A stretch of 64,000 nt of DNA from assembly GCA_902464495.1 (NCBI GenBank), contig CABQJK010000009.1, positions 1-64,000 of the forward strand. Reading direction: 5' to 3'. The stretch's first letter is position 1, and each line of letters begins with the position of its first letter. A program made the position numbers and the translations under genes. Shown in pieces: positions 51,158-59,641 of the stretch. Below the pieces are notes generated by a model. That model was not told the DNA's origin. It saw only the letters and a list, made by a program, of their open reading frames with translations, and ran no database searches. Origin of the DNA: an uncultured Collinsella sp. (GTDB lineage Bacteria > Actinomycetota > Coriobacteriia > Coriobacteriales > Coriobacteriaceae).

Positions 51158-52153
51158 ATGAGCAAGAACCTCTCCCAGCAGGTCGTTCTCGACCGCCGCG
51201 GCTTTGTCGCCGCCACCTTCGCAACCGTCGCCGGCCTTGGTCTTGCCGGCTGCTCTGACACCAGCGCCGAGGCTGACAAGGGTTCCGCCGCTGGCTCCTC
51301 CAAGAGCTCCGAAGATACCGAGGCTTCCACCACGCTCGACGCCAAGGCATTCGACAAGCTCGTCGACAACGGCCCCAAGGCCGATGACGATATCATCGCC
51401 GCCAGCACCTGGGCCACGGCCGTCAAGGACGCCGGCGTCTTTAAGATCGGTGGCGTTCAGACCTCCACGCTCTTCTCCCTCCTCAACGAGAAAGACGGTC
51501 AGACCCGTGGCTTCGATGCCGGCATCGCGCAGCTCCTGTCCAACTACATTCTGGGCGAGAACAAGATCGAGATCACCCAGGTGACCTCGGACACGCGCGA
51601 GTCCGTCCTGCAGAACGGCCAGGTCGACGCTGTCTTTGCCACCTACACCATCACCGACGAGCGCAAGAAGCTCGTCTCCTTCGCCGGCCCCTACTACTAC
51701 ACCCAGCAGGCTATCCTGGTGCTCGCCGATAACGACGACATCAAGGGCGTCGACGACCTAGCCGATAAGAACGTCGCCGTCCAGTCCGGCTCCAACGGCC
51801 CCGCCATCCTGGAGGAGTTCGCCCCCAAGGCCAGCCAGCAGGAGTTCAAGACCGACGAGGAGGCACGTCAGGCACTCCAGCAGGGCCGCGTCGATGCCTA
51901 CGTCATCGACAACAACATGCAGCAGAGCGCCCTGGTCCGCGAGCCCGGCAAGTACAAGATTGCCGGCAAGCCCTTCGGCAGCAAGGAGCCCTACGGCATC
52001 GGCCTGCCGCTCGATTCCGACGGTGTCGCCTTTGTCAACGACTTCCTTAAGAAGATCGAGGATGACGGCACCTGGACCGAGCTGTGGCAGATCTGCATTG
52101 GCGACCGTACGGGCGACACCAATGTTCCCGAGCTGCCCGAGATCGGCGCCTAG
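51158..52153 (+). CDS. amino-acid ABC transporter substrate-binding lipoprotein
   Basis: Family 3 solute-binding protein of 331 residues. The signal peptide carries a twin-arginine motif (LDRRGFVAA) and a lipobox LAGC with the lipidated cysteine at C32, followed by a Ser/Glu/Asp-rich linker. GFDAGIAQLLSNYILGENK, AVFATYTITDERKKLVSFAG and KNVAVQSGSNGPAILEE are typical of glutamate/glutamine-type binders. It works with the downstream permeases and ATPase. Confidence 0.92.
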   Translation: MSKNLSQQVVLDRRGFVAATFATVAGLGLAGCSDTSAEADKGSAAGSSKSSEDTEASTTLDAKAFDKLVDNGPKADDDIIAASTWATAVKDAGVFKIGGVQTSTLFSLLNEKDGQTRGFDAGIAQLLSNYILGENKIEITQVTSDTRESVLQNGQVDAVFATYTITDERKKLVSFAGPYYYTQQAILVLADNDDIKGVDDLADKNVAVQSGSNGPAILEEFAPKASQQEFKTDEEARQALQQGRVDAYVIDNNMQQSALVREPGKYKIAGKPFGSKEPYGIGLPLDSDGVAFVNDFLKKIEDDGTWTELWQICIGDRTGDTNVPELPEIGA

Positions 52154-52241
52154 GCAGCGAGCCTAGTAACGGCCGCTACGAAACCATACGGAAACGCACG
52201 ATGCGCTTTATTGCGCTAAACTGTTTCCTCACTGAGTTGTC

Positions 52242-52267
52242 GGGGCTTCCGTACACACGGGAGCCCC
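52242..52267 (+). terminator. terminator-attenuator between binding protein and permeases
   Basis: GGGGCTTCCGT and ACGGGAGCCCC, followed by TTTCCTT, form an imperfect stem. It would cut read-through, letting the abundant binding protein be made in excess over the membrane subunits. Confidence 0.7.
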
Positions 52268-52291
52268 TTTCCTTACCGGCGGGAGGTCCGC

Positions 52292-52951
52292 ATGAGTCTC
52301 TCCGAGCTCTGGTCGCTCTATGGCCAGAACTATATCGACGCGCTGCTAGCAACCTGGGGCATGACGCTTGAGTCGTTTGCCATCGCCATGGTGCTGGCCG
52401 TCGCCGTCACCGTGATGCGCGTGTCGCCGCTCAAGCCGCTGCGCGTCTTTGGCGACCTGTATGTCCAGGTCTTCCGTAACATCCCCGGCATCGCGCTGCT
52501 TATCATCGTCGTCTATGCGCTGCCACCGCTCAAGGTCGTTCTGCCCTACCGCACCTGCGTCATCGTCGCCACGGTGCTGCTGGGCTCTGCCTTTGGATCC
52601 GAAAACTTTATGAGCGGCATCAACACCGTCGGCGTCGGCCAGGTCGAGGCTGCCCGCTCACTCGGCATGAGCTTCAACCGTATCCTCGCCAAGATCGTGA
52701 TTCCGCAGGCGCTGCGCTCGAGCGTGCTGCCCATGACCAACCTCTTTATCGCCGTCATGCTCACCACCGCGCTCGGCAGTCAGGTACCGCTTAAACCGCA
52801 GGAGCTCACCGGCGTGGTGAGCTACATCAACACGCGCTCGCTCGGCGGCGTCGCCGCGTTCTTTATCTCGGCGCTTGGCTACCTGGGCACGGCCTTTGTG
52901 GTGAGCCACATTGGCAACTATATCGATAAGAAGGTGATGATCCTCCGATGA
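52292..52951 (+). CDS. amino-acid ABC transporter permease 1
   Basis: Membrane protein of 219 residues with about five helices. QVEAARSLGMSFNRILAKIV is the EAA loop that docks the ATPase, and GIALLIIVVYALPP, GSAFGSENFMSGI are typical for His/Glu/Gln permeases. GGGAGGTC precedes the start. The stop overlaps the next start by 4 bp. Confidence 0.9.
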   Translation: MSLSELWSLYGQNYIDALLATWGMTLESFAIAMVLAVAVTVMRVSPLKPLRVFGDLYVQVFRNIPGIALLIIVVYALPPLKVVLPYRTCVIVATVLLGSAFGSENFMSGINTVGVGQVEAARSLGMSFNRILAKIVIPQALRSSVLPMTNLFIAVMLTTALGSQVPLKPQELTGVVSYINTRSLGGVAAFFISALGYLGTAFVVSHIGNYIDKKVMILR

Positions 52952-53781
52952 GCAAGCACTCCACCTCCGCGCTCACCATGCGCGATGCGCTCTACGAGGC
53001 TCCCGGCCCCAAGATGCGCGCCAAGATTCGCGTCGGCACCACCATCTCACTTGTTGCCGTGGCCGCGCTCATCGCTCTGGTACTGCAGCGCTTTTATGTG
53101 ACCGGCCAGCTTTCGGTCCATTACTGGTACTTCTTTACGCACCTCACCACCTGGAAGTTCCTGCTTGCCGGTTTTGAGGGCACGGTAAAGGTCGCACTCA
53201 CCGCAGGCGCCATCGCGTTGGTGCTGGGCCTCGCCCTTATGCTCGGCCGCACGAGCGACATCAAGCCGCTACAGCTGGTCTGCCGCGTGCTCACCGACTT
53301 CTTCCGCGGCGTACCGAGCCTGCTGTTCATCTACTTCTTCTTTTTGGTGCTGCCCCAGTACAAGATCGCGCTGCCGTCGTTTTGGATGCTCACGCTGCCC
53401 GTCGCCCTCGCCGCAGCCGGCGTACTGGCCGAGATCTTCCGCGCCGGCGTCAACGCCGTACCGCGCGGCCAGGTCGAGGCAGCCCAGGCGCTCGGCCTCT
53501 CCAAGGCCAAAATCACCTTTAAAATCGTGCTGCCCCAGGCGATTCGGTTTATCATCCCGTCGCTGATCTCGCAGCTCGTAGTCGTGGTCAAGGACACCAC
53601 CGTCGCCTACGTGGTGAGCTACCCCGACCTGATGCAAAATGCCCGCGTGCTCATTACCAACTACGACGCCCTCGTGTCGGTCTACCTGGTGATCGCGGTC
53701 ATCTACATCCTCATCAATGTCGCGATTAACAAGGCCGCCGTCTACGTTTCGCACAAGACCGGCGCGACCATCATCCGCTAA
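52948..53781 (+). CDS. amino-acid ABC transporter permease 2
   Basis: Membrane protein of 277 residues with an N-terminal cytoplasmic stretch and about five helices. FFRGVPSLLFIYFFFLVLPQ and QVEAAQALGLSKAKITFKIV (the EAA loop) are conserved. It pairs with permease 1, as in the GluC/GluD arrangement. Confidence 0.9.
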   Translation: MSKHSTSALTMRDALYEAPGPKMRAKIRVGTTISLVAVAALIALVLQRFYVTGQLSVHYWYFFTHLTTWKFLLAGFEGTVKVALTAGAIALVLGLALMLGRTSDIKPLQLVCRVLTDFFRGVPSLLFIYFFFLVLPQYKIALPSFWMLTLPVALAAAGVLAEIFRAGVNAVPRGQVEAAQALGLSKAKITFKIVLPQAIRFIIPSLISQLVVVVKDTTVAYVVSYPDLMQNARVLITNYDALVSVYLVIAVIYILINVAINKAAVYVSHKTGATIIR

Positions 53782-53817
53782 CGATTTACGATTTCTAGGA
53801 ATAAGGAGCCGAGCATT

Positions 53818-54582
<765 letters not shown>

Positions 54583-54636
54583 CCAGCCGTGCGCTCGCCC
54601 GCTTGCCATGACCATCCGGATTCGAAAGTTACACCT

Positions 54637-55446
54637 ATGATCGGAACTCGCACTTCATCGTCCTATACCCCGCATGTTGACGTCGCCCCCGCCGACCGTC
54701 CGCTTATCCTCGTCGCGCCGCGCTGGGAAGAGGCGAAGCCGTTTTTGAGCGAGACGCTCTCCCCCAACGAGGAGATCGCCAGCGTCTTTGTCGATGCCAT
54801 CCTTGCCGCCGGCGGCCTGCCGCTGCAGATGTCCATCACCGAGGATATCGAGGTCATCCGTCATTACGTGGACATCGCCGACGGCGTCGCCATCCCCGGC
54901 GGCCCGGACGTCAACCCAAAGCGCTGGGGCGACGAGCGCCCTTACGACCCTACGCTCTGCTGCGAGATCCGCGATCGCTTTGAGTTCAAGCTGGTCAACG
55001 AGGTGCTCCGCGCCAAAAAACCGCTCTTTACCACCTGCCGCGGCACGCAGCTGTTAAACGTCGCCACCGGTGGCACCCTGTGCATGGACGTGCCGAGCCT
55101 GGGTGCGCGTGAGGGTCGCACGCAGTGGCGTCACACCCACGTGCTCAACGATCCCGTGCACCCCGTCGAGGTCGTACCGGGCTCGCTGCTGGAGCGCGCA
55201 CTCGGCGGGCACAAGCTCATCCAGACCAACTCGGCGCACCATTGCTGCGTCGATCGCTTGGGCAAGCATACGCGCCTGGTCGCCCAGGCAACCGACGGCG
55301 TGCCCGAGTGCATCGAGGTCGAGGGCCAGCCCTTCTGCCTGGGCGTGCAATGGCACCCCGAGTACACCTGGCAGACGCTCGAGACCGACTTTAACCTGTG
55401 GAAGTCGTTTGTCGAGGCAGCGGCTAAGGTTAAGCAAGCCCGCTAG
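54637..55446 (+). CDS. gamma-glutamyl-GABA hydrolase family amidotransferase
   Basis: Class I glutamine amidotransferase of 269 residues. TTCRGTQLLN holds the nucleophile cysteine, VQWHPEYTW the histidine and glutamate of the triad, and PGGPDVNP the oxyanion segment. It most resembles PuuD-type gamma-glutamyl hydrolases. The start ATG at 54637 lacks a good ribosome site; an earlier ATG at 54589 adds 16 residues and is possible. Lying just after the importer operon, it may use the same amino acid (inference). Confidence 0.85.
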   Translation: MIGTRTSSSYTPHVDVAPADRPLILVAPRWEEAKPFLSETLSPNEEIASVFVDAILAAGGLPLQMSITEDIEVIRHYVDIADGVAIPGGPDVNPKRWGDERPYDPTLCCEIRDRFEFKLVNEVLRAKKPLFTTCRGTQLLNVATGGTLCMDVPSLGAREGRTQWRHTHVLNDPVHPVEVVPGSLLERALGGHKLIQTNSAHHCCVDRLGKHTRLVAQATDGVPECIEVEGQPFCLGVQWHPEYTWQTLETDFNLWKSFVEAAAKVKQAR

Positions 55447-55480
55447 CTCGCGAACCACACAGGCTTAAACCTTCCATGCC

Positions 55481-55520
55481 AGGGGGGGGGCGGACACCAG
55501 CTACAGTGCCCGCCCCCCCT
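55481..55520 (+). terminator. G-run terminator of the amidotransferase gene
   Basis: A run of nine G with CGG pairs with CCCGCCCCCCCT after a 14-nt loop. It lies 35 bp after the stop. Only a short T run follows. Confidence 0.6.
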
Positions 55521-55559
55521 GTATTTGGTATGCTCGGTATAATCATCCCTCGCAAAAAG

Positions 55560-56378
55560 TCAAAGAAATCTCGACCGCAATTGGTCGACGGTAAAGCAAA
55601 TGGCAAGAACGCTTGCTACGTTAATCAGGCAGTCAATTAAAATCGAGGTGCATTGACCAATCCCCAACGGGGTCACGCCGCAAATCCACATGAGCATCGA
55701 GGCTGGAAGCGGAAGCATGGAATTGGCTCCGACCTGTATGTAGATCGTTACGACGTTGACAAGCAACAGCATGCCAATCGGACCGAAGCCGGATCCAAAG
55801 TAGGAAACAACGATCACGCAAGAGACCACGTATGCAAGGCAGGCAACAGCTGCAAGAACAAGTCGATAGCAAAATACATGCAGGTTGAGATGCTGTTGAG
55901 CATCCAAAACGATTGCACAGTTAAGACAGTACAAAACGACACTCGTCAGGATAAACGCGCCCAAAAGGGCGAAAGAAGACAGTATCGCTCGCGCAACGAT
56001 AGCGCACGCCCGCTTCCCTCCCCGAGCCTCCGACAGCCCCCACGGTTCCTCGACAAAGCCCGAACTGACAAAGCGCGGCACAATACAAGCCGCGATGAAC
56101 GGAAAGAACAATGCATGAGCCAACGGGGCTACGTTGAACAGCAGACCGCGAAAAACCTCTGCATTACCAAATAGAAGGACATCCTCCGCCGATAGCCGAA
56201 GCGTCGGGTCTGGGAAGAAGCCCAAGAAACTGTTCTCACGGAGGCTGCAGAACCACATCGGGAAAGAATTAAGCTGCAATACCACCATGCACGCATAAAT
56301 TACCGGGATTAAGGCGTACGTCCATTTACTCACGTGCTTCAATTCTGAATGGAGGAATCTTTTAATCTGACGAGCCAT
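55560..56378 (-). CDS. ABC exporter permease 2 (ABC-2 type)
   Basis: Membrane protein of 272 residues with about six helices (for example VIYACMVVLQLNSFPMWFC, SFALLGAFILTSVVLYCLNC). It resembles lantibiotic immunity/ABC-2 permeases. It overlaps the preceding permease by 17 bp and forms the end of the three-gene operon. Confidence 0.75.
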   Translation of the reverse strand: MARQIKRFLHSELKHVSKWTYALIPVIYACMVVLQLNSFPMWFCSLRENSFLGFFPDPTLRLSAEDVLLFGNAEVFRGLLFNVAPLAHALFFPFIAACIVPRFVSSGFVEEPWGLSEARGGKRACAIVARAILSSFALLGAFILTSVVLYCLNCAIVLDAQQHLNLHVFCYRLVLAAVACLAYVVSCVIVVSYFGSGFGPIGMLLLVNVVTIYIQVGANSMLPLPASMLMWICGVTPLGIGQCTSILIDCLINVASVLAICFTVDQLRSRFL

Positions 56379-57186
56379 TGAGCACACCCCCAGCACGAAA
56401 GCTCAAGAGAGCGTAAATCAATACCGATAGACAGCTGGCTGCCACGCCATATCCCAGAAGCGTCAGCTGCCCCATATCGCTATACCCAAGGGCACATCCG
56501 ACTCCAAGGTACGGCCCCGGAAGGAAGAAGATCCATCGCAAGGATGGTATAGGTGCCTGAAGGAAGGCTCCGTAGAGCGTCAAGCTCATGACAAATCCAA
56601 CTATCACCACGGCCCCGCTCAATACAGCGCTGCCCGTTATCCGATAGATGGTCACCGTCTCCAGCGCAACCGATATCACCAATACGGCGTTGACTATCAT
56701 TGCAGGCAAAAATGCAGCCAGCATGCCATGCGCGTAGCTATGCCCTCCACGTATTATGGCTATTGCAAACAGAAGAAAGCAAAGCGCACTATATGCTGCG
56801 CCAATTATTAAAGCAGACGAAAGCGCATGAGCTAGAGCCCCATAAAAGCGGGTAAGACCTCTTGCTGAAGAAATTCGGTATCCCTCTTCATAGCCGCGCT
56901 CCTGTAAAATCGCCAGGCAAACGATGAGCGGAACGAACAGAGAGGTGCCGGCAAAAGCACTGCGCACAAGGGACTCATCGGGTGCAGAAGGATCGATTAC
57001 ATTCCAGACGAAACCAATATCCTCCCCAAAAACGCTATTGCCAAAGGCGAGCAACGTTGTTCCGTTTTTTAGAAAGACACCGAAGAGAAGGCCGAACGCC
57101 AGCATAAGCGCAAGACCAAGCTTCGCCGGAAACATCCTGTACAAACGCATCATATCTGCCTTTATGGGATGGATCGCCCGCTTCAT
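56362..57186 (-). CDS. ABC exporter permease 1 (ABC-2 type)
   Basis: Membrane protein of 274 residues with about six helices and the typical large first extracytoplasmic loop (GEDIGFVWNVIDPSAPDESL). It is a sister of permease 2 by layout. It overlaps the ATPase stop by 4 bp. Confidence 0.75.
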   Translation of the reverse strand: MKRAIHPIKADMMRLYRMFPAKLGLALMLAFGLLFGVFLKNGTTLLAFGNSVFGEDIGFVWNVIDPSAPDESLVRSAFAGTSLFVPLIVCLAILQERGYEEGYRISSARGLTRFYGALAHALSSALIIGAAYSALCFLLFAIAIIRGGHSYAHGMLAAFLPAMIVNAVLVISVALETVTIYRITGSAVLSGAVVIVGFVMSLTLYGAFLQAPIPSLRWIFFLPGPYLGVGCALGYSDMGQLTLLGYGVAASCLSVLIYALLSFRAGGVLNGSSD

Positions 57187-57944
57187 AGCGAGACCGCCTT
57201 CATCAAGCGCCTGTAATACTCTTTTAAGGACGACGCCTCATCCCTTATGACGTCCATCGATTCCTTTTTTAGCAGTTCGCCGTCATGAATAAACAGGCAG
57301 CTTGTTGCAACCGATGCCAACTCATCCAAATCATGACTAGAGATGAGCATGGTCTTACCCTGCTCTCGATTCAATCGACCGATAAGGGCCCATATACTCT
57401 CGATGCCCAACGGATCCAATCCATTTGCCGGCTCATCGAAAATTAGTACGTCGGTGCCGCCCAACAAAGCCGTAGCTATATCCAGTCTCCGTTTCATTCC
57501 CAAAGAAAAACTGCTCACGCTCTTTTTCTCATCGACGTCCAGCCCGACTAGGCCCAAGACGCGAGGAACCTCGCGTTTCTCATCGAGCCCCCATTCCGCA
57601 CATCGGATTTGAAGATTCTCAACCGCACTAAGGGATTGGTATGCTCCGCTGGAATCTGGCACATAGCCGACACGCGTCCGCATCAGGCTCAGCTCTTTTT
57701 TCGACTTGCCTCCAAAGAGCTCCACGCTCCCCGACGATGGCTCACAGAGGCCCAATACGATTTTAATAAGCGTGCTTTTGCCCGCCCCGTTTGCACCAAC
57801 AAGGGCGCAGAGCTCAGACTGATGTACCTCGAAGGAAACGTCATGCAAAACGCGGCGCCTCCCATAGCGCTTTGACACCCTTGATAGCCTTATCGTTGAT
57901 ACGTTCATTGGCCTCCCGTTCCGCTTGATAGCAAAACCGCTCAT
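57183..57944 (-). CDS. ABC exporter ATP-binding protein
   Basis: ATPase of 253 residues. Walker A GANGAGKST, signature SFSLGMKRR and Walker B VLIFDEPANGLD are present; the signature lacks the second glycine (LGMK rather than SGGQ), as in BcrA/lantibiotic-type exporters. AAGAAGGA before the start at 57944 supports it; an ATG at 57908 after GGGAGG is an alternative. With two permeases it probably exports a peptide or antimicrobial. Confidence 0.88.
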   Translation of the reverse strand: MSGFAIKRNGRPMNVSTIRLSRVSKRYGRRRVLHDVSFEVHQSELCALVGANGAGKSTLIKIVLGLCEPSSGSVELFGGKSKKELSLMRTRVGYVPDSSGAYQSLSAVENLQIRCAEWGLDEKREVPRVLGLVGLDVDEKKSVSSFSLGMKRRLDIATALLGGTDVLIFDEPANGLDPLGIESIWALIGRLNREQGKTMLISSHDLDELASVATSCLFIHDGELLKKESMDVIRDEASSLKEYYRRLMKAVSL

Positions 57945-57961
57945 ATCGTTCCTTCTTTACT

Positions 57962-58011
57962 TTATCGTTTTCCATAGTTGTTATTGTTTTTCGATAACTC
58001 ATATTTGTCAA
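57962..58011 (-). promoter_or_regulatory. promoter and dyad of the ABC exporter operon
   Basis: TTGACA (58011-58006) is a perfect -35 box; AACAAT 17 bp later is a weak -10. TTATCG (57962-57967) and CGATAA (57992-57997) form a dyad whose right arm lies in the promoter spacer. On the minus strand the site TCGAAAAACAAT matches the DUF2975-promoter half site TCGAACAACGAT at 10 of 12. Confidence 0.55.
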
Positions 58012-58019
58012 GATAATCT

Positions 58020-58048
58020 AAAAGAAAGAACCCGTGTTAGACACGGGT
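58020..58048 (-). terminator. terminator of the XRE gene
   Basis: ACCCGTGT and ACACGGGT with a 3-nt loop are followed by TCTTTCTTT on the minus strand, 40 bp after the XRE stop and just before the ABC promoter. Confidence 0.9.
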
Positions 58049-58088
58049 CCCTTCACGCTGATATTTCGTTTTAGTTGTTCGTCTTAAG

Positions 58089-58418
58089 CTACTCGTCGCT
58101 CAAATCGACAGCAAAGACTGATGTCGGAAGCGACGCCTCATTGCCTCCGCCATCCCGCATCTGTCTCACGACATTTTTTGCGCGCTCGACAATAAGCTCC
58201 TCAAGCTCTTTCTCGCTCACGCGCCGAATAATATCTCCCGGTTGACAATCAAGCTCATCACAGATATCGAGAAGCGTCTTTAGGCGAATAGCTTTTATCT
58301 TTCCGTTTCTAAGCTTTGAAATATTAGCCGGAGTATGCCCCGTCGCCCGAATCAGATCAGCGCTGGTCTTTCCGGTCTTAAGCAGCTGCGTCTCAAGCTC
58401 GATGATGAGATAGCTCAT
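58089..58418 (-). CDS. XRE/Cro-family regulator (YozG-like)
   Basis: Protein of 109 residues. The helix-turn-helix is TSADLIRATGHTPANISKLRNGKIKAIRLKT with DICDELDCQPGDII typical of the HTH_26/YozG type. A 35-residue C-terminal tail follows. It is 8 bp after the DUF2975 gene, the usual partner of this regulator. Confidence 0.9.
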   Translation of the reverse strand: MSYLIIELETQLLKTGKTSADLIRATGHTPANISKLRNGKIKAIRLKTLLDICDELDCQPGDIIRRVSEKELEELIVERAKNVVRQMRDGGGNEASLPTSVFAVDLSDE

Positions 58419-58426
58419 GTTTCCTC

Positions 58427-58987
58427 CTACACAAGCTCGTCAGACTGCTCTTGGAGCAGCAAGGCATAACTCCAAATCGCCGAGATAAACAGACAGACAA
58501 CTGCGCCGATAAACGACCCCGCATCAAAGGTAGCGCCTTGGCAAATCTCAATAACAAAGGAATGAGGCACGATGTAAAGCTCCAGTCCGCCAATGGTGAG
58601 ATTGACCGATCCATAGGCACCAACAAGCGAAACCGCGGCGTTAACAGCAAAGGCAAGCGCGAGAACACGGATAAGCCGCACATGCGTCTTGGTAAAGGGC
58701 GAGACGCCCCGAGAGATGTTACGGCTGATCCCGCACAAAACGACAAGCGAAATACCCACGACGAGCGCCAGGCACAGTCCGCTTGGGATAACGATGCACC
58801 CGCCATCGAGAAGCGTCACGACACCGAAAGAATCGACAGAAGCAACGTTTGTAACCGCATACCAGATCACGTAAACAACCAACGCGGCAAAAGCGACGAG
58901 CATTCCCGCAAAAACGACCGCCATGCAAAAGCCAAGCTTCCTTACAGTCTCGCCCGCCTTGGCCATACGCTGAACGCTGTTGGACAT
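58427..58987 (-). CDS. DUF2975 membrane protein
   Basis: Protein of 186 residues with four hydrophobic helices (for example GMLVAFAALVVYVIWYAV, SGLCLALVVGISLVVL, LALAFAVNAAVSLVGA). RGVSPFTKTHVRLIRVLA is the conserved loop. The ATG at 58987 (MSNSVQ) has GAGGGTG upstream; a longer frame begins within the promoter. DUF2975 proteins are commonly paired with YozG-type XRE factors and are thought to regulate them. Confidence 0.85.
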   Translation of the reverse strand: MSNSVQRMAKAGETVRKLGFCMAVVFAGMLVAFAALVVYVIWYAVTNVASVDSFGVVTLLDGGCIVIPSGLCLALVVGISLVVLCGISRNISRGVSPFTKTHVRLIRVLALAFAVNAAVSLVGAYGSVNLTIGGLELYIVPHSFVIEICQGATFDAGSFIGAVVCLFISAIWSYALLLQEQSDELV

Positions 58988-59008
58988 ACACTCACCCTCA
59001 TCGAATCT

Positions 59009-59040
59009 ATCGTTATTCGAACAGTTTATCGAACAACGAT
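59009..59040. promoter_or_regulatory. operator-like dyad before the DUF2975-XRE operon
   Basis: ATCGTTATTCGA (59009-59020) and TCGAACAACGAT (59029-59040) are inverted, one mismatch in 12, spaced by 8 bp. It ends 22 bp upstream of the start, so a bound regulator would cover the promoter or ribosome region. Confidence 0.65.
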
Positions 59041-59129
59041 ATGGATTGCATGCGGTAAGCCCCGCCAGTGCGCATAGGCCATTCACTAATCAGAAGGGGT
59101 GAGAGTGGATTTTTGGACACGTATCGAAC

Positions 59130-59193
59130 GAGCGTGGATAATCTCCCACTTTGAGGCCGCCACCGGGCCTAAAACGGGAGATTATCCACGCTC
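59130..59193. repeat. 64-bp palindrome with perfect 18-bp arms
   Basis: 59130-59147 and 59176-59193 (arm GAGCGTGGATAATCTCCC) are exact inverted copies, with an inner AGGCC/GGCCT stem. It lies between the HPt gene end and the DUF2975 start and has no reading frame. Confidence 0.75.
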
Positions 59194-59261
59194 ATAGTCA
59201 TTGGGGACGCCCTTTTATGTCTACATCAACGGACTCTGGGCGGCACAAGGCCTGCAAGCCC

Positions 59262-59618
59262 TTACTCAGCCGCCTCGCGCAGGGCCGACATCGTTACCGC
59301 ATACTGCTGCCGTAGCGCATGTATCCCATCACGGGCGCCGTCAACGGTATCGGCATTACGCAACGCCTCGGTCACCACAACCGCCGGCTCGTACAGATTG
59401 TCGAACCCCAGGTTCTGGCTCACGCCCTTGAGTGTATGCACGGCCATAAACGCACTCTCGGCGTCTCCTGCCGCCATAGCGGCCTCGAACTTGTCCATGC
59501 TCTCGTCATCCAGGAACTTAAGGGCAAAGCGGGCGAGCATCTCCTCGCCCATCAGCCGAACGGATGCGCCATCGTAATCGGCGCCGATCTTCTCATACGC
59601 TTCACGCATGGAAATCAT
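59262..59618 (-). CDS. HPt phosphotransfer domain protein
   Basis: Protein of 118 residues consisting of one Hpt domain. FMAVHTLKGVSQNLGF holds the phospho-accepting histidine. It is 23 bp after the GGDEF-REC-HD-GYP gene, whose receiver domain is the probable partner. GGAG precedes the start. Confidence 0.9.
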   Translation of the reverse strand: MISMREAYEKIGADYDGASVRLMGEEMLARFALKFLDDESMDKFEAAMAAGDAESAFMAVHTLKGVSQNLGFDNLYEPAVVVTEALRNADTVDGARDGIHALRQQYAVTMSALREAAE

Positions 59619-59641
59619 GGAATGAAACTCCTTCGATCAAA

